From contig CBDCOU010000003.1 of NCBI GenBank assembly GCA_965219935.1, positions 620,001 to 684,000 on the forward strand: a stretch of 64,000 bases of DNA, in the 5' to 3' direction. This stretch comes from Bin34 sp965219935. GTDB lineage: Bacteria > Chloroflexota > Anaerolineae > Caldilineales > Caldilineaceae. A program made the position numbers and the translations under genes. This document shows, one piece after another, positions 9,351 through 18,054 of this stretch (position 1 is the first letter of the stretch; each line of letters starts with the position of its first letter). Below the pieces are notes generated by a model, which did not search any database, was not told the DNA's origin, and worked only from the letters and a program-made list of their open reading frames with translations.

Positions 9351-12064
9351 CAGGTCCCCAATGCGTGCAGGCGTGTCCGCGTCTGTTCGATTTCGGAGGT
9401 CAACCCGTCAACCTTGTCCCGTTCCCGTTGGACCACTTCCGAAGGAGCCTTGGCGACAAAACCGGGATTGTCCAGCATGCGCACGGCTTGTCCGCGTCTG
9501 GCCTCGAGGGATTCGAGGTCCTTGGTCAGCCGCGTGCGCTCTGCCGGAATGTCGAGAATTCCGGCCAGGGGCAGATGGATGGTTACCGGTCCCGAGGTGG
9601 CGGTGGCCGTTTGTGCTTGGGCAGGTGTTTCGGTTTGGATTTGCAGCGATTCCGCATCCAGCCTGGCCAGCGCACACAGGATGTCACGATTCCGGGCGAG
9701 GAGTTCGGAATCCTCCTGTGACACGAGCCAGGCCTCCAGGCGCTGGCCGGGGTCCAGGCGATACTCCGACCTGAGATTGCGGACGGCGCGCACGATGCCT
9801 TGGATCAGAGCGTAGTCGCGCACGGATCCGGGCTGCACACGTTCCGCATCGGGCCACCGGGCCATCATGAGGGTCGCAGCACGCTCGGGAATACCGGGCA
9901 GTTGCTTCCAAACCGCTTCCGTCAGGAACGGCAGGTAGGGATGCAGCAGCCGGAGGATTCGCTCCAGACTCCAGGCGATGGTGCGACGGGTTTCGGCCAC
10001 CGTGTCCACTTGGCCGCTCTGGAGATACACCTTGGCCGACTCCAGGTACCAGTCACAGAATTCGTGCCAAACGAAATTATGGAGAATGGCTCCGGCCTCG
10101 CCAATCTGCCAGCTGTCGATCAGGCGCGTGACATCCGCCGTGACGGCTTGGCACCGATCATGGATCCACTGGTTGGCCAGACAGGCCAGCCGCTCCCGGT
10201 CCACGGCGTACGCCGTTTGGAATCGGTTGGCGGGTTCGGTCAGAGCGAGGTCCGCGCCGTCCAGGTGCATCGATGCGAACCTGGCCGCGTTCCAAAGCTT
10301 GTTTCCGAAGTTTCGATTGCTTTGCAGGCGCTGGGTACTCAATTGCACGTCGTTGCCCGGCGTGATCCCGGTCAACAGCGAGTACCGCAGTGCGTCGGCA
10401 CCGTACTCGGCAATGAGGTCGAGGGGATCGACGGCGTTGCCGAGCGACTTGCTCATCTTCTCGCCACTCTCGGCGCGCACCAGGCCGTGCAGGTAGACCG
10501 TGCTGAAGGGAATGCGGCCGGTGAACTTGAGCCCCATCATGATCATGCGGGCCACCCAGAAGAAGATGATGTCGTAACCGGTCTCCAGCACCGTGGTCGG
10601 ATACCAGTCCCGCATGTCTTGGGTGTCGTCCGGCCAACCCAGGATGCTGAAGGGCCACAGGCCACTGCTGTACCACGTGTCCAGGACATCCGGGTCCTGA
10701 CGCAGTTCCGTGTCGTGTCCGTAGTGTGCCTGCGCCTGCATGCGGGCTTCGTCTTCGTCCATGGCGCAGAACTCGCGACCGTCCGGGCCGTACCAGACGG
10801 GTATGCGGTGGCCCCACCACAGCTGTCTGGAAATGCACCAGTCCCGAATGTTGTCGAGCCAGTTGTGGAACACGGACTCGAACCGTTCGGGAACGATGCG
10901 AATCTCGCCGCTTCGCACCGCGGCGGACGCGGCGGTGGCCATGTCCTTCATCGAGACGAACCATTGCAGGCTGAGGCGCGGCTCGATGATTTCGCCCGAG
11001 CGCTGGGACCGGGGAACCCGTTGCAGGTGCTGTTCGGTGCCGATGGCCAAGCCCTGCTGTTCCAGTGCCTCCCAAACGCGCTTGCGTCCGGTATCCCGAT
11101 CCAGACCGGCAAATCGGCCGGCGTTGTCGTTGAGGTTGCCGTGCCGGTCGAGGACGGTTATGGCCGGCAGGTCGTGGCGCGAGCCAATCTCGTAATCGGT
11201 GTGGTCATGGCCGGGAGTGATTTTGAGGGCTCCAGTCCCGAAATCCTTGTCCACGGTTTCGTCTGCGATCACCGGAACGGGCCGGTTCATGAGAGGGACC
11301 ACGGCGTTGCGGCCAACGAACCGACGGTAGCGGTCGTCGTCCGGATGGACGGCAAGGCCCGTGTCGCCCAGGATCGTTTCCGGCCGGGTGGTGGAAACCG
11401 GAATGAATTCGTCTCCGTCTTCCAGCGGATAGCGGAATGTATAGAGAGTGCCCGTCTCCTCGCTGTATTCGACTTCCAGGTCCGATACCGCGGTCTGCAA
11501 CCTGGGCGACCAGTTCACCAGGTAGTGCCTGCGGTAAATCAGGCCTTCCCGGTACAGTTGGACGAACGAGGACCGCACTGCGCGGGACAGGCCGGGATCC
11601 AGCGTGAACCGCTCCCGCGTCCAGTCGCAGGAGATGCCCATGCGCCGCTGTTGGCTCGAAATGCGGTGGTGGTACTCGTCCTTCCACGCCCAGACCTCCT
11701 CCTCAAAGGCTTCCCTGCCCAGCCCTGTCCGGCTGGTGCCTTGGTTCTCCAAGTGCCTTTCCACCACACTCTGCGTGGCGATGCCGGCATGATCGGTACC
11801 CGGCACCCAGAGTGTGGGATGGCCCTGCATGCGCCGGTACCGCACCAGGAAGTCCTCAACCGCGTCCATGATGGCGTGGCCCAAGTGCAGGGCCCCGGTC
11901 ACATTGGGTGGTGGCATGGCGACCACGAAGGGATCCTTTTCAGGATCTACCTGCCCCAGTTCGACCTGGGTCTCGGGTCGGAAATATCCAGCTGCCTCCC
12001 AGTCCCGATACAGGGTTTCCTCGTGTTGGGACGGGTTCCAGGCTTGGCTTGAGTTTTTGGGCAT
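9350..12064 (-). CDS. valS: valyl-tRNA synthetase
   Basis: 904 residues, normal for the family. The class I signatures are present: HIGH-type PPPNVTGALHLGH near residue 52 and KMSKS (GEKMSKSLGNAVDP) near 555. The editing domain lies between (VSTTRPETILGDTG), then the anticodon-binding domain and a C-terminal coiled coil of about 65 residues ending LHALGT. It charges tRNA-Val and hydrolyses mischarged threonine. Expression is controlled by the T-box leader directly upstream. Downstream a tnpB element is inserted precisely at the stop codon. Confidence 0.98.
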   Translation of the reverse strand: MPKNSSQAWNPSQHEETLYRDWEAAGYFRPETQVELGQVDPEKDPFVVAMPPPNVTGALHLGHAIMDAVEDFLVRYRRMQGHPTLWVPGTDHAGIATQSVVERHLENQGTSRTGLGREAFEEEVWAWKDEYHHRISSQQRRMGISCDWTRERFTLDPGLSRAVRSSFVQLYREGLIYRRHYLVNWSPRLQTAVSDLEVEYSEETGTLYTFRYPLEDGDEFIPVSTTRPETILGDTGLAVHPDDDRYRRFVGRNAVVPLMNRPVPVIADETVDKDFGTGALKITPGHDHTDYEIGSRHDLPAITVLDRHGNLNDNAGRFAGLDRDTGRKRVWEALEQQGLAIGTEQHLQRVPRSQRSGEIIEPRLSLQWFVSMKDMATAASAAVRSGEIRIVPERFESVFHNWLDNIRDWCISRQLWWGHRIPVWYGPDGREFCAMDEDEARMQAQAHYGHDTELRQDPDVLDTWYSSGLWPFSILGWPDDTQDMRDWYPTTVLETGYDIIFFWVARMIMMGLKFTGRIPFSTVYLHGLVRAESGEKMSKSLGNAVDPLDLIAEYGADALRYSLLTGITPGNDVQLSTQRLQSNRNFGNKLWNAARFASMHLDGADLALTEPANRFQTAYAVDRERLACLANQWIHDRCQAVTADVTRLIDSWQIGEAGAILHNFVWHEFCDWYLESAKVYLQSGQVDTVAETRRTIAWSLERILRLLHPYLPFLTEAVWKQLPGIPERAATLMMARWPDAERVQPGSVRDYALIQGIVRAVRNLRSEYRLDPGQRLEAWLVSQEDSELLARNRDILCALARLDAESLQIQTETPAQAQTATATSGPVTIHLPLAGILDIPAERTRLTKDLESLEARRGQAVRMLDNPGFVAKAPSEVVQRERDKVDGLTSEIEQTRTRLHALGT

Positions 12065-12091
12065 CGCCGTGAGTCCGTTGTTTTCGGCAAC

Positions 12092-12125
12092 AAAAAAGAC
12101 TGCTTGTCCAAGGACGAAGCAGTCT
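12092..12125 (-). terminator. regulated terminator of the valS T-box
   Basis: Hairpin AGACTGCTT...AAGCAGTCT (9 bp) with an inner GTCC/GGAC helix, followed by TTTTT on the minus strand, 28 bp before the valS ATG. Its 5' side directly follows the T-box sequence, as expected for the alternative fold. Confidence 0.93.
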
Positions 12126-12350
12126 CCGCGGTACCACCTTGATTCGGCACCGGCCGCAACAGGCGCCGCTCTCTTGCGCAGCTGTAACGGGCTGACCCGA
12201 AGCAGGCTGTCCGCCGATTCACCTGCCCTGGCTTCCCGGTGACTTCCCTGCCCACTGACAGCGGAGGGCTTTCAGCCTTGCGGCCCTCTTCTCTGCGGCT
12301 GCGTCGGGCAGGTACTGGTCCGGTGCGATCCAGTTCTTTCCTGAACTGCT
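12092..12350 (-). promoter_or_regulatory. T-box riboswitch of valS, Val (GUC) specifier
   Basis: Leader between promoter and valS with all T-box parts. In stem I, 5' AGTA (12316-12313) and 3' GAA (12246-12244) form the S-turn of the specifier loop. The upper helix is CCTGCCC (12312-12306) with GGGCAGG (12253-12247), and the base is CCGG/CCGG. The codon after GAA is GTC (12243-12241), a valine codon. The T-box sequence AAGGTGGTACCGCG (12140-12127) carries TGGT, which pairs with the ACCA end of uncharged tRNA-Val. GGTGCC and GGTACC flank it and form the antiterminator, competing with the terminator that follows. Uncharged tRNA-Val should stabilise the antiterminator and turn valS on. Confidence 0.95.
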
Positions 12351-12354
12351 CCAA

Positions 12355-12384
12355 AGTATAGGCAGGCTGCCGGACGGCGGTCAA
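12355..12384 (-). promoter_or_regulatory. sigma70-type promoter of valS
   Basis: Minus strand: -35 TTGACC (12384-12379), 18-bp spacer, -10 TATACT (12360-12355). Transcription would begin near 12348, just before the first leader hairpin (CAGTTC/GAACTG). The match to consensus is the best in the window. Confidence 0.8.
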
Positions 12385-12600
12385 GCCGGACCATTCCTAT
12401 TGTTGGCTACCAGCCGAATGTGTCAGGCCGGAAGCTTGCACCGCCTGTGCGGGGCTGCAATGTGGCCGAGGTGCCGAGGCAGGCTGGTCGGTTTCAGGTG
12501 CCGATCAACGGCTTGGCCCTGCCCAAGGTCCTTGGCGACTACAGCCTGCGGGTAGGATCAAGGTCGCTTCCTTTCCCACCATGCATTCGGTGCCATTGCC
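12385..12600. other. intergenic region between the valS promoter and the enolase-family gene
   Basis: About 215 bp between two divergent transcription units. No gene, hairpin terminator or recognisable promoter for the rightward gene could be identified. Confidence 0.5.
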
Positions 12601-13785
12601 ATGAGCCAAATCCGCCGCGTGGAGATCCACCCGTTCACGTTTCAGGTTGCCGGTCTGTCCCTTGGAGCTCACGATGCCCAGGGCGTCGGCAACATGGTTG
12701 CCGATCGGAACGGCTCGTTGCCGGTTCGGCGCTTCGCGGTGCGCATCCTCTGCGACGACGGCATGAGCGGGGAGTATGTGACACATTGGGTGGGCACCGA
12801 ATCCACACTCGGGCAGATGCGGATGCTGGCGCCCTTGCTGCTGGGCCGGAATCCCCTGCAGCGGGAACTGATTTACGAGGAGTTGAAGCGCGAGGCACGC
12901 GCCTACGACCATATGGGGCATGGGCCTCTCGATCTGGCCCTCTGGGATCTGGCCGGCAAGGCACACGGAGTTTCCGTCTCAACCATGCTGGGAGGGTTTC
13001 GCTCTCGGTTGCCGACCTATGCCAGTACCTATCACGGTCAGCGCGAACCGGGCGGTCTCGACAGCATTGAAGCCTATGTCGACTACGCCCGCGAATGCCG
13101 GGCAGCGGGTTTCCGGGGCTTCAAAATCCATGGCTGGCACGAAGGCGACGCACAGGAGGAAGCCGCGAACGCCCTGGCCGTACGTGCGGCCGTGGGCGAC
13201 AATTGGAGGCTGATGCTGGACCCGGCCTGCCAACTGCGTACCTGGATGGATGCCCTGTACGTCGGCCAGGCCTGCGACGAGGCCGGATTTTTCTGGTACG
13301 AGGATCCCTACCGCGACAGCGGAACCTCGGCGCGCAGCCATCGCCGGTTGCGCGAACGGCTGCGGACGCCGCTGCTCGTGGGCGAACACGTGCGCGGCAT
13401 CGAGTTGAAGGCGAACTTTCTGCTGGACGGCGCCTGTGACATGGTGCATGTCGATCCCGAATACGACATGGGCATCACCGGTGCCTTGAAAATCTCACAC
13501 GTGTGCCAGGCTCTGGGGTTCGACCTGCAACTGCACGCGTGCGGGCCTGGGCACCGGGCGCTGATGTCGGCACTGCCGAACACGCACATGTACGAGATGG
13601 CACTCATCGGTCCGGACATGCCGAACTGCGTGCCTCCGGTATATGCCTGCGGCTATCTGGATCACCCGCGGGGGTTGGACGAGGACGGCTGCGTCCCGGT
13701 ACCGCAGGGACCGGGCCTGGGCGTTGTCTACGACTGGGACTTCATCACCGGCCACACGGCGGACGTCACAGTCGCGGAACGCTGA
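12601..13785 (+). CDS. mandelate racemase/muconate lactonizing enzyme family protein (enolase superfamily)
   Basis: 394 residues. The N-terminal capping domain is followed by a TIM barrel. The KxH catalytic pair is at K175/H177 (FKIHGW), and metal ligands are at D207 (DPAC), E234 (WYEDP) and E262 (VGEHV). A possible second acid/base lies in HACGPGH. These enzymes abstract a proton next to a carboxylate and usually dehydrate or racemise sugar acids. The K-x-H with E-x-x-V third ligand differs from the DxH type at 28623 and 48320, so its substrate is probably different. The 3' end overlaps the convergent glpX by 20 bp. Confidence 0.87.
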   Translation: MSQIRRVEIHPFTFQVAGLSLGAHDAQGVGNMVADRNGSLPVRRFAVRILCDDGMSGEYVTHWVGTESTLGQMRMLAPLLLGRNPLQRELIYEELKREARAYDHMGHGPLDLALWDLAGKAHGVSVSTMLGGFRSRLPTYASTYHGQREPGGLDSIEAYVDYARECRAAGFRGFKIHGWHEGDAQEEAANALAVRAAVGDNWRLMLDPACQLRTWMDALYVGQACDEAGFFWYEDPYRDSGTSARSHRRLRERLRTPLLVGEHVRGIELKANFLLDGACDMVHVDPEYDMGITGALKISHVCQALGFDLQLHACGPGHRALMSALPNTHMYEMALIGPDMPNCVPPVYACGYLDHPRGLDEDGCVPVPQGPGLGVVYDWDFITGHTADVTVAER

Positions 13786-14860
13786 CGGCTTCCGGATCGG
13801 CTGCGCGCACGGCGTGCCGGTCCCGCATGGCAATCGAACGACCGCCGCGCATGGGGTGTTCGGACTGCACAAATCGCTTGACGCCGCCTTCGCCCAGGAT
13901 CAGGGAGTGGGTTTTCGCGAGCCGGCCCGTGAAGGTCACACCGCGTATCAGTTCGCCGTCGGTGATCCCGGTGGCCGCGAAGTAGATGTCGTTGGTCTTG
14001 ATCAAGTCGTCAAGCGCCTGGATGGTTTGCAGGTCGTGTCCCTCGTCCAGGACCATCCTGCGCTCTTCCTCGTCGCGCGGGGCCAGCCGGGTGACCATGG
14101 CCCCGCCCATGGCCTTGACGCCGGCGGCCGCCAAGAGGCCCTCCACCGCTCCGCCCACGCCCATGAGCACATCCACCCGGCTGTCCGGATTGCCTGCCAG
14201 CAGGGCACCGGCGATGTCGCCGTCAATGCGGATTTGGGCTCTGGCCCCCGCCAGACGGATCTGGGACACCAGGTTGGTGTGGCGGGGTCTGTCGAGCACC
14301 CAAACCACCAAATCGCTGATGTCCTTGTCCAGTTCGCGTGCCACCAGGGCCAGGACCCATCCAGGCGGCGCGTCCAGACACTCCGGCACCAGGGCCTTGG
14401 CCACCCTGCGATCCACCACGATTTTCTGCATGTTGAGGGCCGAGCGGGGCAGCCACATCTGGTCCCGGGGCGTGGCGCAGATTATGGAGACCGCTCCGGG
14501 TCTGCCCTGCGCCAGGAGGTTGGCGCCGTCGACCGCGGCGTAGACCACATCCATGTCCGGCCCGGAACCCGTTCCCACCCACAGGGCCGGATCGTCCGGA
14601 TTTTGGACCTCCCGCTCGCGGTGCCCGTGGCCGATGACATACCCCTGGCACGGTAGCCTTTCGAGTTCGCTGAGCAGGCTTGTCGAAGCTTCTTCGTCCG
14701 CCTGTTGGGGCAGGCCCAAACCAACATACCGGCCTGCGGCCAGCGCCGCGGCTTCCGTGGCCCGCGCCAGCTCGAATCCCATGAAGACGTAGGGATAGGG
14801 CACCGGGGGTTCCGGCACCGCATGATCCGGCCGTGCCGGCCGGCCGTTGGGAATGGTCAT
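13766..14860 (-). CDS. glpX: class II fructose-1,6-bisphosphatase (GlpX)
   Basis: 364 residues. Family landmarks: ELARATEAAALAAGRYVG near the N terminus; VIGHGHRERE; the metal-site segment GTGSGPDMDVVYAAVDGANLLAQG; a VGGAVEGLLAAAGVKAMGG loop; and EGHDLQTIQALDD. It hydrolyses fructose-1,6-bisphosphate in gluconeogenesis; some members also take sedoheptulose-1,7-bisphosphate. The canonical VDPIEGT is altered to AVDGAN here. The ATG overlaps the stop of the upstream sulP gene (ATGA), so the two are translationally coupled, an unexpected partnership. Confidence 0.9.
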   Translation of the reverse strand: MTIPNGRPARPDHAVPEPPVPYPYVFMGFELARATEAAALAAGRYVGLGLPQQADEEASTSLLSELERLPCQGYVIGHGHREREVQNPDDPALWVGTGSGPDMDVVYAAVDGANLLAQGRPGAVSIICATPRDQMWLPRSALNMQKIVVDRRVAKALVPECLDAPPGWVLALVARELDKDISDLVVWVLDRPRHTNLVSQIRLAGARAQIRIDGDIAGALLAGNPDSRVDVLMGVGGAVEGLLAAAGVKAMGGAMVTRLAPRDEEERRMVLDEGHDLQTIQALDDLIKTNDIYFAATGITDGELIRGVTFTGRLAKTHSLILGEGGVKRFVQSEHPMRGGRSIAMRDRHAVRAADPEAVSVPRL

Positions 14861-17022
14861 GTGTACACGCTAATGGCAGTCATGAAGGAGGCGTCAATCC
14901 AGGCGGACATGCCCCCTTCGACCACCTTGACATTGCTGAAGCCGGACTCCATCAACACGTAGGCGATGATGCGCGAGCGACGGGTGGAACGGGAGATCAC
15001 TACCACCTCGCGGTCGGGCGTCACATCCAGGTCCTCCACGCTGAAGGTCGAGTAGGCCATGTGCCGCGCCACCTGAATGTGGCCGCGGTCCCATTCCATC
15101 GCCTCCCGCACGTCGATGAGTTCGAAGTCCAGGGGGCGCCGCGTGCACCGGCCCTCCAGCTCCTCCACGTGGATCAGGGGCACATACGGCAGCGAAGTCA
15201 TGCCCTGGACCTTGTCCTGGAAGGGGATGGAGATTTTGGGCAGGTTCTGGCATTCGCGGAACACCCGCAACGGGCAGTCGTAAATGCACACCTTGGGGTT
15301 CAACACGCGATGGAAAAGATAATCGATGGCATTTTCGTCGTGCAGGAAGTGGTCCGTACCGACCAGGTCCATGAAACCTGAGGACTTGAACAGGCGGCGG
15401 GCAATGTCCGTCATCTTGAAGAAGTAGACATCACCGCCCTGGCCTCTGATTTCATTTACATAATTCTCCAGCATATGGACCCCGCTGATATCGACCCGCA
15501 CCATATTCTGGAGGTTCAGCAGGACGTAGTATTGCCGCCCGGCATCCGCCAGGCGATTCCTCAGCAGGTACTCCACATGATTTGCCGCCCCGAAGTACAG
15601 GTCGCCTTCGATCGCAACGATGTCCAGTTGGGGACAGGCGGGATCGTTGTGGGGGTCCCGTTCGCGGAGGTGCTTGAACTTCGCGTCTGGGACTAGCGGG
15701 ACCACGCGGGGTCGGCTGGTCTTGTAGACGTACACGAGCAACGAGGCGGTGATGCCTATGGCCACTGCTTCGACCAGCGAGAAGAGGAACACCGAACCCC
15801 AGGTAACGAGCATGATGAAGGTTTCCGACTTGCTCGTACGCAGGATCTGAAGAGCATGGGGCAGGTTGATGAGGGTGATGGCAGTGGCAATCACGAACCC
15901 TGCCAGCACCGGTTTGGCCAGGTAGCGGATGGCCCAACCAAGGGTAAGCACGGCCACCAATACAAACACGCCGGACAAAAGGGTCGTCATGGGTGTTTTT
16001 CCGCCGGCGTTGAGATTCACTCTGCTGCGGGTGAAGGAGCCGGATGCACAATATCCGGACAGGAAACCGGCGAGAATGTTGGCAACTCCCTGCCCCACGA
16101 TTTCTTGGTTGTTGTCCAGGTGCTGGCCGGACTGGCTCGCGATCGAACGGGCAATCGTGAGTGCCTCGATCAAGCCGATCAGGGCAATGGCCGAGGCACC
16201 CGGGAGCAACTTGGCGACCAACTGGAAATTCGTCAGGGGCAGATTGGCGACAGGGGGCAGAACGGCCGGCACAGGCGCAATCACGCTGACACCGCGATGA
16301 TGCAGGCCGAGCAAGGCCACCAGCACCGACATAAGGAACACCGCCAGGAAGAGCGACGGCAACCGAGGATGGAGCTGCGGTAGCGCGAAAATCAGGATTA
16401 CCGTGCCCAAACCCAGTGCCAGGCTGACAAAGTGCAAGTCCTCCCAAGTCTGCCCGAGGGTGCGCACGGCATCGATGAATGCGTACGTCCGTTCCACGTC
16501 CAGCCCCAGCAACCCGCCTAGTTGGAACGTGACGATCAGCAACCCGGCACCAGCCGTAAAGCCGATCATGACCGCGTCGGAGATGAAATTGATGATGAAT
16601 CCGGCCCGCAGCAGGCCCAGGGCCAGCCGCATAACACCAGTGAGCACGGTGAGGAGTCCCGCGATCAGGAAGAACTCGCTCGGGTCGCTGCTGGTCGCGA
16701 CGGAACTCACAATCATGATGACCAGCAGCGACTCTGCGTTGGTCGGACCCGTGTGAAGGTGGTTGCTGGAACCCCACAATGCGGCGGCGATTGGCGCGAC
16801 AATCGCCGTGTAAAGGCCGACTTCGGGCGGCAGACCGGCAATCAGGGCATAGGCAATCGACTGCGGGATCAGGATGATGCCGGTCGTAATGCCTGCCATC
16901 AGATCGGCAGGAAAGTCTTCTGGTTTGTAGTCCCTGAAGAAGCGAATCGGTCGCAGCAGGGTCTGCAGGGACGCCTCAACCGGTCTTGATATGGCTTGCA
17001 GGACTTCAGCCTGCACGGACAT
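14857..17022 (-). CDS. SulP (SLC26) anion permease with STAS domain and Cys-less rhodanese domain
   Basis: 721 residues. Residues about 15-440 are a SulP membrane core with 10-12 segments (for example GIILIPQSIAYALIAGLPP and SGSFTRSRVNLNAGGKTP). Residues about 470-590 are a STAS domain (IVAIEGDLYFGAANHVEYLL, VRVDISGVHMLENYV). Residues about 620-715 are rhodanese-like (FELIDVREAMEWDRGHI, VVEGGMSAWI). The rhodanese active-site loop reads SRSTRRS where a catalytic Cys would be expected, so this domain is probably a regulatory or binding module. Substrate could be sulfate or bicarbonate. It is translationally coupled to glpX. Confidence 0.9.
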   Translation of the reverse strand: MSVQAEVLQAISRPVEASLQTLLRPIRFFRDYKPEDFPADLMAGITTGIILIPQSIAYALIAGLPPEVGLYTAIVAPIAAALWGSSNHLHTGPTNAESLLVIMIVSSVATSSDPSEFFLIAGLLTVLTGVMRLALGLLRAGFIINFISDAVMIGFTAGAGLLIVTFQLGGLLGLDVERTYAFIDAVRTLGQTWEDLHFVSLALGLGTVILIFALPQLHPRLPSLFLAVFLMSVLVALLGLHHRGVSVIAPVPAVLPPVANLPLTNFQLVAKLLPGASAIALIGLIEALTIARSIASQSGQHLDNNQEIVGQGVANILAGFLSGYCASGSFTRSRVNLNAGGKTPMTTLLSGVFVLVAVLTLGWAIRYLAKPVLAGFVIATAITLINLPHALQILRTSKSETFIMLVTWGSVFLFSLVEAVAIGITASLLVYVYKTSRPRVVPLVPDAKFKHLRERDPHNDPACPQLDIVAIEGDLYFGAANHVEYLLRNRLADAGRQYYVLLNLQNMVRVDISGVHMLENYVNEIRGQGGDVYFFKMTDIARRLFKSSGFMDLVGTDHFLHDENAIDYLFHRVLNPKVCIYDCPLRVFRECQNLPKISIPFQDKVQGMTSLPYVPLIHVEELEGRCTRRPLDFELIDVREAMEWDRGHIQVARHMAYSTFSVEDLDVTPDREVVVISRSTRRSRIIAYVLMESGFSNVKVVEGGMSAWIDASFMTAISVYT

Positions 17023-17213
17023 GGGGGTGTCCTCCGCACGCGCAGTCCGGATAATGCGAGCGGGCCGGATCGGGCCCGCAGGGCCGACGGTCCGGCTTTC
17101 GGATGCGGGGGCGTCTCACCGAGACGCATGCACGATGGTTCGTCAGCTTGGGGTGTCCGTCAAGGGGCTGTCGGCACATGCCGCGGCCCCACATGGATAT
17201 TGTTCCTTTGTAT

Positions 17214-18011
17214 TCAGCGGGCTCCGCAAGCCTGCAGGCAGGCCTGCATGTGGCCCTTGGCCTCTGCGGCAATCACACAGCATTCGGCAACGCCGTACTC
17301 CTTGGCGCCAATCACCTCCAGGTTCAAGGGGCCGTCGTAGCCATGTTCGTGCAGAACGCGAATGTAGCCCAGAAGATCGATGTCGCCACGGCCGTTGGCC
17401 TGGTTTTCCGGATCGCCGGGTCCTTCCTGACGACCCCGGCAATCCCTGATGTGAACGTGCTTGACCCGTTGGATTACGGCCGCAATGGCTTCGACGGGAT
17501 TCTCGTTCGCGCGGTGGATGTGGCTGGGGTCCATGTCGATGCCGAAAGCCGGACTGGAGATGGCCTCCATGACCCTTAGGGTGGTGGGCGTGTTGTACAC
17601 GGCGTTGCCCACATGGGCCTTGACGCAGAGGAGCACACCGTAGTGCTCCGCCCGGTCTGCCAAGCGTCCCAGCGCCTCGATGGACTGCTGCAGGCTCTCC
17701 TCGTTGTCCGCTTCGCCGCCTGGTCCGCAGTTGACGATGGGCACGCCAATCTCGGCGGCGGCCTGCATGGCCTTCTCCATCACCTCGGGCTCCTGGCTCG
17801 GCTGCTCCATGGCCAGCAGGGGCAGTTCGTAGGTTCGGGACAGGTTTCGAATGTCCTCGGCCTGATCCTGCCATCGATCCAGGTCCAAGTGGTCGGCCAT
17901 AGGGGGGATGGCGGCCAGTTCAATGCCGTCGTAGCCGGCACGCCGGGCGTACTTGAAGGCGGTCTCCAGGTCGTGGCCTCCGAAAAGAACCGAGTTGATG
18001 CCAAGCTGCAT
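17214..18011 (-). CDS. sugar phosphate isomerase/epimerase family protein (xylose isomerase-like TIM barrel)
   Basis: 265 residues from ATG at 18011, preceded by AAGGAAC. The sequence GYDGIELAAIPP at the N terminus, IGVPIVNCGPGG, AFGIDMDPSHIHRANENP, VKHVHIRDCRG and YDGPLNLEVIG are the strand ends of the AP-endonuclease-2/xylose isomerase fold. Glu, Asp and His residues there bind a divalent metal. Such proteins isomerise or epimerise sugars, or act on inositol-like compounds. It is the last gene of a run that also has Gfo/Idh, PhyH and sulfatase-like genes, 43 bp after the oxidoreductase. Confidence 0.88.
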   Translation of the reverse strand: MQLGINSVLFGGHDLETAFKYARRAGYDGIELAAIPPMADHLDLDRWQDQAEDIRNLSRTYELPLLAMEQPSQEPEVMEKAMQAAAEIGVPIVNCGPGGEADNEESLQQSIEALGRLADRAEHYGVLLCVKAHVGNAVYNTPTTLRVMEAISSPAFGIDMDPSHIHRANENPVEAIAAVIQRVKHVHIRDCRGRQEGPGDPENQANGRGDIDLLGYIRVLHEHGYDGPLNLEVIGAKEYGVAECCVIAAEAKGHMQACLQACGAR

Positions 18012-18054
18012 AGGGTCTGTTCCTTTGATGTCAATTGGGGATCTTGGAAGCGGA

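Noticed and set aside
10868..10888. tRNA-like T-arm sequence (GACTCGAACCG) inside valS
   Set aside because: No cloverleaf can be folded around it; it is coding sequence of valS.
9800..12052. Long open frame of about 750 codons on the plus strand, opposite valS
   Set aside because: It is the antisense shadow of valS in high-GC DNA; no family resemblance and no ribosome-binding site.
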